From NCBI GenBank assembly GCA_934699305.1, contig CAKUWM010000073.1, positions 1-10,307 on the forward strand: a stretch of DNA of 10,307 nt, in the 5' to 3' direction. Positions 1 through 7,408 of this stretch are shown piece by piece. The notes beneath the pieces were generated by a model, which was not told where the DNA came from, searched no databases, and was given only the letters and a program-made list of their open reading frames with translations. A program made the position numbers and the translations under genes. Origin of the DNA: an uncultured Saprospiraceae bacterium. Lineage in GTDB: Bacteria > Bacteroidota > Bacteroidia > Chitinophagales > Saprospiraceae. Within the stretch, counting starts at the first letter, position 1, and the number at the start of each line of letters is the position of its first letter.

Positions 1-1506
1 TTCTTTAGGAGCCTTAAAATCAGGAATAATATTTTCTAAACCTTTGGCATTGGTTCTAAGTGAATGAACATTTAAATTTAGTGTCGCTACGTCAATCTTG
101 GTAATATCTTGGAGGGAAAAATTGCTTTCCAGTGTTGCGTAATTTCCGATACTGATTTTCGCCCTTTTTCCCCTGAGATTATTGACAGTACCATATATGT
201 CACCTTCCAGGCTTAAGTCATTGTCTTTGTTTTTAACTAAGAAGTCGATATTGGCAAGTTTTGGATCAAATGCCATAATATCTTTGACACTTACCTGACT
301 ATTGGTAAAATGCCCGGTCATCTTTACCTTATTGACATAATCTTGAAAATCCTCCATATTCTGATAACTAAGGCGCAAAGAATCTTCAAGATGTGAATTG
401 TCCGTAGTCAATGCGAACTTTTCAACAGATATCTCAGTGGGAGAATAAGAAACTCTATCGGCGTTAAAGTCATTGATATTAAATGGAGTTCCGGTTTTAA
501 CTGCGAGTTGTGAAAGAGATGCCGATACCGTCTTGCCATCGAAAATTACAGACTCAAGACCAATATTTATATTTTTTAAATCAATATTGGAAAAATCAAG
601 TACTTTGCCATGATTCGCCTTAAGGGGAGGCCACCTATAATCGTGGAAAGAGAACTTGCCCTCTTCAATACTTATATACTGAGCCTCGATATGTAAATCC
701 GGTTTGGGCGGTCTGTTTTTCCTTTGTTCAGCGATTAAAGTGGCATAAGGGTCTTTCAGATGCAGAACATTACATTTTTCCGGTTTGATTTTTTCAATAT
801 AGAAGATAGGTAGATCTATATTTAATTTATTTAAAAGAAACAAATTGCTATCAATACTGAATTCATTAAAATCAGTACTCAATCGATCGAATGAGGCATA
901 AAGCTTTTTACCGACATATTTGTCCGCATAGTCAAAATTTACTTTTCTCAAGTCGATATCCTTGAAGTTCAATTTTATGGCTGTTTTCTTTCCGGAAGGC
1001 TTGGAAAAGAGTGAATCCGGGTGGCCATTTTCAAAGTAATTTATGAGGAATTGGTAATTATTGTTGTAATCCGGACAAGTCCTGACTAAATGACCTTTAA
1101 GATCCTTGATGTATGCTGATGTAATATTAATTTTCCCATCTATTAGGTCAAAAAAACCTCCATATAATGTGGCTTTCAACTGGCCTACGTTAAGCAAAGT
1201 GTCCCGTTGACGGTCTCTGACAAGGAGGTCTTCGATAATAACAGATTGAAAGAAGGTGATTCTTATTCTACCGACAGAGACTTCAGACTTCAACTCTTTT
1301 GAAAGAAATTCGGTCGCTTTTTTTGCCGCATAATTTTGAAAGGAGGGCAGTTGCATTAAAAAGTAAATGCCTATCGTAAAAAGAATTAGAAAAATGAAAG
1401 TATGCTTAACAAGACTCCAAAAGAACTTTGGAATGCTGTTAATGGCAGACTTTAGGTTGAAGTTACCTGTCGTTTTTTCTTCTTTCTCTTTCTTTTTTTT
1501 CTGCAC
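1..1506 (-). CDS. tamB: TamB-like translocation/assembly module protein, N-terminal part (runs off the window)
   Basis: The minus strand is open without a stop for 502 codons from a GTG at 1506 to base 1, so the C-terminal part lies outside the window. I chose the GTG because an in-frame TGA (the folP stop, 1512-1510) lies just before it, and the first ATG (1356) would delete the membrane anchor. Residues 2-11 are Lys/Glu-rich, and about 36-50 form one hydrophobic signal-anchor helix. Next comes LPSFQNYAAKKATEFLSKEL and a segment on VGRIRI, which is the typical opening of Bacteroidota TamB/AsmA-like proteins; repeated beta-strand-rich segments follow (e.g. VRDRQRDTLLNVGQLKATL). In the family, the inner-membrane-anchored protein spans the periplasm as a beta-helical groove and helps outer-membrane protein insertion or lipid transport. 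The diagnostic C-terminal TamB domain (DUF490) is not visible, so a more general AsmA-like protein is possible. It starts 3 bp after folP, suggesting translational coupling. Confidence 0.8.
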   Translation of the reverse strand, partial: MQKKKKEKEEKTTGNFNLKSAINSIPKFFWSLVKHTFIFLILFTIGIYFLMQLPSFQNYAAKKATEFLSKELKSEVSVGRIRITFFQSVIIEDLLVRDRQRDTLLNVGQLKATLYGGFFDLIDGKINITSAYIKDLKGHLVRTCPDYNNNYQFLINYFENGHPDSLFSKPSGKKTAIKLNFKDIDLRKVNFDYADKYVGKKLYASFDRLSTDFNEFSIDSNLFLLNKLNIDLPIFYIEKIKPEKCNVLHLKDPYATLIAEQRKNRPPKPDLHIEAQYISIEEGKFSFHDYRWPPLKANHGKVLDFSNIDLKNINIGLESVIFDGKTVSASLSQLAVKTGTPFNINDFNADRVSYSPTEISVEKFALTTDNSHLEDSLRLSYQNMEDFQDYVNKVKMTGHFTNSQVSVKDIMAFDPKLANIDFLVKNKDNDLSLEGDIYGTVNNLRGKRAKISIGNYATLESNFSLQDITKIDVATLNLNVHSLRTNAKGLENIIPDFKAPKE

Positions 1507-1509
1507 TTT

Positions 1510-2352
1510 TCAGAGAGTTTGTTGCTCGATTATTTCAAAAAGATTTACTAATTGAACCGCTTCTTCAACATCGTGAACTCTTAATATTTTTGCACCTTTT
1601 TGCAAAGCTAAAAGATTTACAGCAATAGTTGCCGGCAATACTTCATCAGGATTAGATTTCAAAGGCCTCCATAGCATTCCTTTTCTCGACAAACCGGCTA
1701 AAATGGGTTTTTCGAGGATTTGGAATATTTCTAAGTTATTTAATAACGTATAATTATGTTGTAACGTCTTTCCAAATCCAAAACCTGGGTCAAAAATTAC
1801 ATCTATCAGATTGATTGATTTAAAATACGCCATCTTGGCAATAAAATAATCAAGGATCTCAGTCCGGACGTCCTCATAATAAGGATTGATTTGCATGTTG
1901 GATGGCCGTCCCTGCATGTGCATGGCAATATATGGGCAGCGATATTGTTGAGCAACAATCGGCGTCTCAGAATCTATATCTCCCGATGATATATCATTTA
2001 TTATGTCTGCACCTGCTAATATTGCTTTTTCAGCCACTTTACTCCAAAAAGTATCGACAGAAATAAGGGTTTGTGGAAATTGTTCTTTTATAGATGATAT
2101 TGTCGGAATGATTCGACTTAATTCGATATCCATCGGAATATCGGATGCGCCGGGTCTAGTGGATACCCCACCTATATCAAGGATAGATGCTCCTGACTCT
2201 ATCATTCTTGCGGCTTTAGCAATGGTTTCCTTAAGCTCCGGAGTCCTACTGCCTGAATAAAAGGAATCATCTGTTATATTTAGAATACCCATGATGAGCG
2301 GTTTCCTAATATCTACTATTTTGCCCCTACAGTTGAGTGTCTGCATACTCAT
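1510..2352 (-). CDS. folP: Dihydropteroate synthase
   Basis: This 280-residue protein has the full length and all core motifs of dihydropteroate synthase, the cytoplasmic TIM-barrel enzyme that joins 6-hydroxymethyl-dihydropterin pyrophosphate to p-aminobenzoate, releasing pyrophosphate, in folate synthesis. Visible motifs are MGILNITDDSF (21-31, pterin pyrophosphate loop 1), DIGGVSTRPGA (59-69, loop 2), SVDT (98-101), ADIINDIS (115-122), MHMQGRP (144-150), FDPGFGFGKT (187-196), AGLSRKG (219-225) and RVHDV (258-262). Loop 1 carries Asp where many enzymes have Pro (NVTPDSF), and loop 2 has Val63 where Glu is common (GGESTRPG); the binding residues themselves are kept. The target of sulfonamides is this protein family; I do not infer resistance. 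The ATG at 2352 lies 18 bp after the ppa stop, and the stop is 3 bp before the TamB-like start, so the three genes look co-transcribed. Met3 is a minor alternative start. Confidence 0.96.
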   Translation of the reverse strand: MSMQTLNCRGKIVDIRKPLIMGILNITDDSFYSGSRTPELKETIAKAARMIESGASILDIGGVSTRPGASDIPMDIELSRIIPTISSIKEQFPQTLISVDTFWSKVAEKAILAGADIINDISSGDIDSETPIVAQQYRCPYIAMHMQGRPSNMQINPYYEDVRTEILDYFIAKMAYFKSINLIDVIFDPGFGFGKTLQHNYTLLNNLEIFQILEKPILAGLSRKGMLWRPLKSNPDEVLPATIAVNLLALQKGAKILRVHDVEEAVQLVNLFEIIEQQTL

Positions 2353-2370
2353 TAGACTTTGGTCAGAAAG

Positions 2371-2985
2371 CTATGAAACAAGATTTTGATAATCAATCAA
2401 ACTTGCCTGAATGATTCGGTAAGCCTCTTCTTTCCCATATACATGTGTTATTTCAACTTTGGGTTGTGATTTTTCTCCCGGAACCAGCTTATAGGTTAAG
2501 AAATAATGGAGCATCCTATCGCGTAAGCTTGCCGGCAACTCATTGATATCTTCCCAATCTCCATATACACGGTCATCTTGCATGATAGCAATTATTTTGT
2601 CATCAGCCTCTTGATTGTCAATCATTCGAAATCCTCCTATTGGCTTACATTGTACTAATATATTTCCATGGACAATATTTCTTTCTGTCAGAACACAGAT
2701 ATCCAAAGGATCTCCGTCTCCTATTATATTTGATTTGCCTGTAGCTTCCATGCATATCTTTGCAATTTCATCTCCACAATATGTCTTAGGAATGAAACCA
2801 TATAATGCAGGAACAATGTTGGAAAACAACTGAGGTCGATCAACTTTTATAAAGCCGGAAGCTTTGTCAACTTCGTATTTTACATTGTCGTGAGGCGTTA
2901 TTTCAATAAATGCTGTTACTGTTTGCGGAATATTTTCCCCGGGATCTATACCGTGCCAAGGATGTGCAACATATTTGTTAAACAT
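2371..2985 (-). CDS. ppa: Inorganic pyrophosphatase, family I (soluble)
   Basis: This is a 204-residue family I pyrophosphatase, which hydrolyses pyrophosphate to two phosphates with Mg2+ in the cytoplasm and so drives biosynthetic reactions forward. Residues matching the E. coli active site can be placed: KYE (36-38), Arg50 in DRPQ, Tyr62 in YGFIP, the metal-binding DGDPLD (90-95), Asp123/Asp128/Lys130 in MIDNQEADDK, and Tyr-Lys in TYKLVPG. The N-terminal KYVAHPWHGI resembles the Bacteroides/spirochaete subtype. An in-frame TTG at 3006 would add seven residues (MATKLLP), but it overlaps a good -7 promoter box (TAACTTTG, 3011-3004), so I prefer the ATG at 2985. It ends 18 bp before folP. It lies 92 bp after the cytochrome gene and probably begins its own transcript. 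Confidence 0.95.
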   Translation of the reverse strand: MFNKYVAHPWHGIDPGENIPQTVTAFIEITPHDNVKYEVDKASGFIKVDRPQLFSNIVPALYGFIPKTYCGDEIAKICMEATGKSNIIGDGDPLDICVLTERNIVHGNILVQCKPIGGFRMIDNQEADDKIIAIMQDDRVYGDWEDINELPASLRDRMLHYFLTYKLVPGEKSQPKVEITHVYGKEEAYRIIQASLIDYQNLVS

Positions 2986-3003
2986 GGGAAGTAATTTAGT
3001 CGC

Positions 3004-3033
3004 CAAAGTTAACTAAAATATGGTTTTTTGAAA
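3004..3033 (-). promoter_or_regulatory. Candidate promoter of ppa-folP-tamB
   Basis: On the minus strand TAACTTTG (3011-3004) matches the Bacteroidota -7 consensus TAnnTTTG exactly. TTTC (3033-3030), one base from the -33 consensus TTTG, lies 18 bp upstream, close to the usual 19-21 bp. Transcription would begin near 2998, leaving a leader of about a dozen bases before the ATG at 2985. This is inference from the motif only. Confidence 0.42.
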
Positions 3034-3039
3034 GGATTT

Positions 3040-3056
3040 ATTGATTTGTAATCAAT
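3040..3056. repeat. Perfect 7-bp inverted repeat upstream of ppa
   Basis: ATTGATT (3040-3046) and AATCAAT (3050-3056) form a perfect inverted repeat with a 3-base spacer, extendable by three more pairs across one mismatch. It lies between the cytochrome stop and the candidate -33 box of ppa. No T-tract follows on the minus strand, so it is not a canonical intrinsic terminator. It could be a weak terminator for the cytochrome transcript or an operator for ppa; neither is shown. Confidence 0.4.
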
Positions 3057-3077
3057 TAAATGGCATTCGGGGTTGTA

Positions 3078-3458
3078 TCATCTGCAGTCTTTCATCCACA
3101 TCGTCACGGAATCTATTGTCACAACGTGAGCGTCTTTTTTTGTGAGTGTTAAAAGATAATTAATAAGATTGGTCATGTCAACTTCTTGTATATCAGGATG
3201 TGATGGCATTTCCAAAGACATTTGTTGGATACTATCTTTTTTAATGCCATTTAGAATAATACATGGGATTTGATCAGGGTGGTGGTTGATTATATCAGAT
3301 TTTATCAATGATGGGTAGAGTGAAGCAAGACCTTGACCATTTTCACCATGGCAATTGGCACAGCTTTTAATATAAACTGACTTTCCTTGTTGATAGTTAG
3401 TACAACTGACGAAGGTAAAGGTGAATACGATAGAAAATATCGTCAGCCACTTTTTCAT
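3078..3458 (-). CDS. Single-haem cytochrome c lipoprotein
   Basis: This 126-residue protein begins with a lipoprotein signal peptide whose lipobox ends FVSC (lipidated Cys19), so it should be anchored to a membrane facing the periplasm. It has one haem-binding site, CANCH (Cys33, Cys36, His37), followed by GENGQGL, typical of small class I cytochromes c. Met84 in the MP pair (LEMPSHPD) is the likely second axial ligand, and the final helix DMTNLINYLLTL fits the cytochrome fold's C-terminal helix. It probably shuttles or senses electrons. Its ATG overlaps the SCO stop by 4 bp (ATGA), a sign of translational coupling and joint function. The short tail after the haem domain ends in Cys-Arg, which is unusual and of unknown meaning. 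I do not assign a named cytochrome. Confidence 0.9.
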   Translation of the reverse strand: MKKWLTIFSIVFTFTFVSCTNYQQGKSVYIKSCANCHGENGQGLASLYPSLIKSDIINHHPDQIPCIILNGIKKDSIQQMSLEMPSHPDIQEVDMTNLINYLLTLTKKDAHVVTIDSVTMWMKDCR

Positions 3459-4057
3459 TCCGAATCGAGAAGTTGTTGAATCTTAGGAATAAATTTATCT
3501 ACATCTTTTGGGTCAGTGCCATTACAAAATGCTCTGATGTGCCTATCTTGGTCAACGAGAATGATATAACCACTATGGTTAAATCCGCCCGGTGTATTTG
3601 GGTCTTCAAGGACAATACTCAGGTAGCTTTTTGATATTGAAAATATATCATCTTTTTTTCCTGTTACAAATCTCCATTTATCATTATTTATGTGGAGTTT
3701 GTCAGCGTATGCCTTTAGGCGGGGTACTGAGTCATGTCGTGTGTCTATCGAATGAGAAAGAAAAGCCACGCGGTCATCTTTGTCGAAGTGCTCATATATT
3801 CTGAGCATTTGACCGGTTACGATGGGACAAATAGTAGGACATGAAGTAAAAAAGAAGTCGGTTAAATAAACTTTACCTTTGAATGTTTGTGGTGTGACCG
3901 GTCTATTTAACTGATCTATGAACTGGAAATCAGGGATAGCCGGCTTATCTTCCGGTTTTTCTTTAACTCCTAAATAGGGGAGTGGTTGGGGTGTATTTTG
4001 GCAAGACAGTAAAATAAAAATAAAGCTTGAAACTAAAGATATATACCTAATATTCAC
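3455..4057 (-). CDS. SCO1/SenC family copper-chaperone lipoprotein
   Basis: This 200-residue protein has a lipobox ending LLSC (Cys19), a linker, and a thioredoxin-like SCO domain from about residue 42. The SCO copper site is complete: the CxxxC motif in TSCPTICP (Cys73, Cys77) and the distant His161 in GGFNHSGYIILVD. The strand-turn FLSHSIDTRHDSVPRL is also typical (family version SIDPERDTP). SCO proteins deliver copper to the CuA site of cytochrome c oxidase subunit II or act as periplasmic thiol-disulfide reductases; both roles stay open here because no oxidase gene is in the window. The start is GTG at 4057; no ATG lies before the signal peptide. It follows the His-rich lipoprotein gene by 19 bp and overlaps the cytochrome gene by 4 bp. 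Confidence 0.93.
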   Translation of the reverse strand: MNIRYISLVSSFIFILLSCQNTPQPLPYLGVKEKPEDKPAIPDFQFIDQLNRPVTPQTFKGKVYLTDFFFTSCPTICPIVTGQMLRIYEHFDKDDRVAFLSHSIDTRHDSVPRLKAYADKLHINNDKWRFVTGKKDDIFSISKSYLSIVLEDPNTPGGFNHSGYIILVDQDRHIRAFCNGTDPKDVDKFIPKIQQLLDSE

Positions 4058-4076
4058 GATATAATTTATGATGAAT

Positions 4077-4568
4077 TTATTTAATAGGTGTATTTTTAAT
4101 TGTCAATTGAGCTACTTGGATACTTTCATTCATAGTCATTTTGACGCCTTCAATTTTTGCCCTTTCCGCTTCTAAAAAAGATTTTTTTAGGGACTCTGAG
4201 TGTATTGTATCATAATTGTCTTTGAAATTAAACATCCAATCAGACATCATGTTGTCAGCTCTATTTAATTCTGCCATAGCGTGACGAAACTGCTTTCTAT
4301 ATTCTTCATTACCATTTAAAGCATCAATAGAGTCCATCTTCATTCTGATGTTTTGTTTTAATGTTTCTATTTCGCTCATGCGGGGCATGATTTCATCGTG
4401 TATTGCCATAATTTCATTGAAAAGTGGCGGTTGAGTGCTATCTATTGTTGATACATGAGCTCCGGGTGCGTGGTCATGTCCTTCGTGGCCGCTTGAATTC
4501 GGATCGCTTTTACAACTAACTATAAGCGTAATAAAAGATATGAAAATTACTGATTTTAACAAATTCAT
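4077..4568 (-). CDS. His/Met-rich lipoprotein of unknown function, linked to SCO and cytochrome c
   Basis: I chose the ATG at 4568 (163 residues) because it places a clean lipoprotein signal peptide at the N-terminus, with a lipobox ending LIVSC (Cys19). A 15-residue longer reading from 4613 would bury it. After the Cys comes a short His-rich stretch, GHEGHDHAPGAH (His28, 31, 33, 38), likely able to bind metal. The remainder is predicted mostly helical and rich in Met, Glu and Lys (IMAIHDEIMPRMSEIETLK, then MMSDWMFNF and a long C-terminal helix). I recall similar Bacteroidota proteins, often mislabelled 'viral A-type inclusion protein', next to copper or respiratory genes; this is memory, not a search. 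No enzyme motif is seen. Its neighbours (SCO, 19 bp downstream, and cytochrome c) suggest a periplasmic copper-handling role, by inference only. Confidence 0.8.
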   Translation of the reverse strand: MNLLKSVIFISFITLIVSCKSDPNSSGHEGHDHAPGAHVSTIDSTQPPLFNEIMAIHDEIMPRMSEIETLKQNIRMKMDSIDALNGNEEYRKQFRHAMAELNRADNMMSDWMFNFKDNYDTIHSESLKKSFLEAERAKIEGVKMTMNESIQVAQLTIKNTPIK

Positions 4569-4757
4569 GGAATATAATTTGAGGTAAAAATACACAATTT
4601 TTATATGATTCAAGGATAAAGTGTAAATAATTTTAATATGTTTATAATAACATCCATTGGCTTTTGTATCCCAAATAGAGGGGCAAAGATGGAATATTTG
4701 TAGTTAATTGTTTTGTAACCAAATATTTATAAGATATTTTACTAAGTACTGATATGA

Positions 4758-6989
4758 TTATTTAGAAAGAAAACTGTTGATGTAATCTGTGAAGTATTGG
4801 GACAATTCGGCATTAATATTATGAAATGAATGTGTTTTTTCTAAAGCAGGTTTTTGTTTCCCGGTATGGATTTTAAAACTTTCTTTCAACGGATTGGATA
4901 TTTCCGAGAATGTTTTACGCAGTCCGGGAAGTATGAGTCTAAATCGATCAAATTCAATTGTGGATAGCCATAGGTCCAGTATTTTTGTGATGGATGGTAC
5001 TGCAAATGGCGATAAAACCTGGCTTTGCATGAATCCATAAAGCCATGATGTGCTTTGATCTAATTGATCCAAATCACTCAACTCCATACTCAATTTGTTG
5101 AATGCCTCTGATAGTTCTATTTTTTTATTTTCTACACAGAGCCCAATGATCCAACCACGGAAAATGGCAGGAATTATGTATTTATTAGCTGCTTGAGCCA
5201 ATGAATCAAGCCATTCATCATATAATTGTGGAGCGTTTAGCTTTTTTAAGGATGAACTAAGCTTTATAATTGATTCAAGCGTATCTTCTTGCTGTTCATC
5301 AGGAATGGCGATTAAAATAGCATCGATATTGACATTTATCCTTTGTACAATTATGGTAATCAATTCCAGTAACTTAGCCGGTTCAAGTAATCTGACTGAG
5401 CCATAATTGTAAAAGAAGCATAATTGAGGAGTTAAATTAAACCAAGACTTGTACTCTTCTACTTTAAATAGGGTATTTTCGATGGTTTGAAAAAATATTG
5501 TAGTTAGTGAGTCTATTTGGACATTAATAATGGCAGTTAAAATCCTTTGCAAATGTTCTATATGATTTGATTTGTTGAGGTCGTTTAATGTCGTGTTTTG
5601 TACTGCAGATTCAATATCAGAACCATAGATGCATTGGTGGAATAATATTATTAAGTATTCTGATCTCCATTTTAAATTCCAGAATTCTTTGAAAGTTCCC
5701 TTTGAAGTAGAAAAAGGATTTGCCGGAGTTCCCCATTCTATACCCAAGAGCCTTAGACGCCACAATAATTTGGAAGCATCCAACTGCACTGTATCACGAA
5801 GGTCTAACGTTAATTCATATTCGCTGCTATCCTTTGTATATTTAAACAACTTTGCTTCTTTAACTTTAATCCAGAAGTCTTGAATCAAAGCCTGATTTTC
5901 AGTATTGACAGGGACAGAGCCCAAGTCGTTTCCAATAAATGCTTCTTTTATAAGACTTTGAAGATTTGGCAATTGCTCTATATTGTACACAGCAGAACAG
6001 GACTCAATGATAGTGGCGATATCCGGGATATCCCAGCCCCTCATTGTTGCTAACGTTTGGGCAAGATTCACTGCTTCAAGCGTATGTGCAAGACTTATAT
6101 CATAGCCTTTTTTGCGCAACATAGAAGAAAGGGTAGAGGTGATGGTGATTGACGCACCGGATCCATATAGATATATTTGTTCATAATATTTGGGGAATTC
6201 TATTCCGGCCCCATAATCATTGAGAGAACTCAGCCTTTGATACGACCAAGGAATCCAGTTGCAGGTCAACTTTTCAGAATGCTTTAATTTAGTGATTTCT
6301 TTATCTTCCTTTGTTGTATAATTGTCATAATCTTTGACAAAAGGTAAATGAGCTGCCCCTGTTATTACAACGATTTTCTGATATCTATTTAACTTAATAT
6401 TTTCCTTTATTTTAAGGCGCATGAATGCTTCTCTAACCTTTGTAATTGTATCACTTCCTGCTTCTATGGCGGGTTGAATAGCGGTAATAATTTCTTCTAT
6501 TTTGTTGAAATTACCTATTGAATCCGCTCTTTGTTCAAAGTTAATTTCCCACCAATGCTCGATATCAGTGATACCTTGTAATTCACTCAAGTATTTGAAT
6601 GCTTCACCGGTATTTTTTAACGGAAAGGTAGGGGAGAGGTTTTCTTTAATATTTTCGGTTTTCGCTGGTATAGCGCCTAACGGAAAGTCTATAGGCTCAA
6701 TAGGAATTTGCTTTGCTTTCGCATAAGAAAGGGCTATCCATTCTGGTGAAAAAGAAGCAAAAGGTAAAATAAATGTATTGGCAGCATCTCCTTGTTTAAA
6801 TAATAAGATTGCTGCAGGCGGTTTTATTTTAGCAATGTTTGTCGATATGAGTAAGTCTTTAACATTAACAGGAAACTCAATAAGGATTAAGTCGGGTTGA
6901 AAATTTTGAAGAAATAGTTTTAAATCTCTTGCACATCCCGGGCCGTGATGCCTAATTCCAATAAAACGTATATCCGCCTTCCTATTCAT
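4758..6989 (-). CDS. DUF5682 family protein
   Basis: This 743-residue protein has no signal peptide or clear membrane helix, so it is probably cytoplasmic. Its N-terminal region matches what I know of DUF5682: IGIRHHGPGCARDL (10-23), PDLILIEFP (32-40), EHWWEINFE (144-152), the REAFMRLKI segment (186-194), and VVITGAAHLPFV (207-218), the counterpart of the family's AVVCGAWHAP-like motif. The layout of paired His, then an acidic residue after a beta strand, then a later GAxH recalls the EreA/ChaN/TraB-type hydrolase-like fold, but activity is not known. The large remainder (about 230-743) looks helical. DUF5682 genes commonly occur with MoxR ATPase, SWIM-domain and VWA-domain genes; none is next to it here. 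A longer reading from GTG at 7004 adds five residues; I prefer the ATG at 6989. It is 189 bp from the next minus-strand gene and has its own upstream region. Confidence 0.85.
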   Translation of the reverse strand: MNRKADIRFIGIRHHGPGCARDLKLFLQNFQPDLILIEFPVNVKDLLISTNIAKIKPPAAILLFKQGDAANTFILPFASFSPEWIALSYAKAKQIPIEPIDFPLGAIPAKTENIKENLSPTFPLKNTGEAFKYLSELQGITDIEHWWEINFEQRADSIGNFNKIEEIITAIQPAIEAGSDTITKVREAFMRLKIKENIKLNRYQKIVVITGAAHLPFVKDYDNYTTKEDKEITKLKHSEKLTCNWIPWSYQRLSSLNDYGAGIEFPKYYEQIYLYGSGASITITSTLSSMLRKKGYDISLAHTLEAVNLAQTLATMRGWDIPDIATIIESCSAVYNIEQLPNLQSLIKEAFIGNDLGSVPVNTENQALIQDFWIKVKEAKLFKYTKDSSEYELTLDLRDTVQLDASKLLWRLRLLGIEWGTPANPFSTSKGTFKEFWNLKWRSEYLIILFHQCIYGSDIESAVQNTTLNDLNKSNHIEHLQRILTAIINVQIDSLTTIFFQTIENTLFKVEEYKSWFNLTPQLCFFYNYGSVRLLEPAKLLELITIIVQRINVNIDAILIAIPDEQQEDTLESIIKLSSSLKKLNAPQLYDEWLDSLAQAANKYIIPAIFRGWIIGLCVENKKIELSEAFNKLSMELSDLDQLDQSTSWLYGFMQSQVLSPFAVPSITKILDLWLSTIEFDRFRLILPGLRKTFSEISNPLKESFKIHTGKQKPALEKTHSFHNINAELSQYFTDYINSFLSK

Positions 6990-7408
6990 ACGGCAAATTA
7001 ACACTATTTTTTCGAGCGAAGTTGAATATTTGTCAAAAGTTGTTTTAAAATTATGGACAAGATATGCGGCATTAATTTTTGAAAGAAAATAGCTGATTTA
7101 GGAATATTTTCAATACACAAAAATCTATGGTTCATGCTTTTTTATCCACTTTAACAGGCATTTAAGGATATTCAAGAGAAAATGTTAAAATTGAAAAATT
7201 GAACAATAAAAACTCTTGATTTTTAATTTAATTGCGACAATAAGGATCTAAATAGCAGAGTACTTATTGAGGATTTATTGGTTGTCTCGATAAAGTCGGA
7301 ATACAAACATCGAAAATGAGTCTTCTACAATCCTTTCAATGCTAAATAGATACATCATATTATAGATATTTAATATATTTGTAGTTTAATTTAATTAATT
7401 TTTAACTA
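6990..7408. other. AT-rich divergent intergenic region
   Basis: This gap separates the minus-strand DUF5682 gene from the plus-strand barrel gene and must hold the promoters of both. I find no believable ORF or RNA gene in it. A 7-bp inverted pair, TCAAGAG (7172-7178) and CTCTTGA (7213-7219), has a loop too long for a normal terminator. A near-match to a DnaA box, TTATCCACT, lies at 7142-7150. Only the plus-strand -7 box is clear enough to list separately. Confidence 0.6.
7374..7381 (+). promoter_or_regulatory. Candidate -7 promoter box for the barrel gene
   Basis: TATATTTG fits the Bacteroidota -7 consensus TAnnTTTG exactly and lies 27 bp before the ATG at 7409. No matching TTTG -33 box is found at the expected distance, and the surroundings are so AT-rich that chance matches are likely. 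Confidence 0.35.

Noticed and set aside
1367..1555. Plus-strand ORF of 62 codons
   Set aside because: It lies antisense to the TamB-like N-terminus and the folP end; its Phe-rich stretch is the complement of the Lys-rich codons.
2003..2260. Plus-strand ORF of 85 codons
   Set aside because: It is fully antisense to folP, which has every expected motif.
1510..2352. Possible sulfonamide-resistant DHPS (sul-like) because of changed loop residues
   Set aside because: Changes such as Pro to Asp in loop 1 may be ordinary lineage variation, and the gene sits in a housekeeping setting with no mobile element nearby.
5629..5883. Plus-strand ORF of 84 codons
   Set aside because: It is antisense to the DUF5682 gene, with no recognisable features.
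7172..7219. Inverted repeat TCAAGAG/CTCTTGA followed by T-rich DNA
   Set aside because: The arms are only 7 bp with a 34-base loop, and no plus-strand gene lies upstream that it could terminate.
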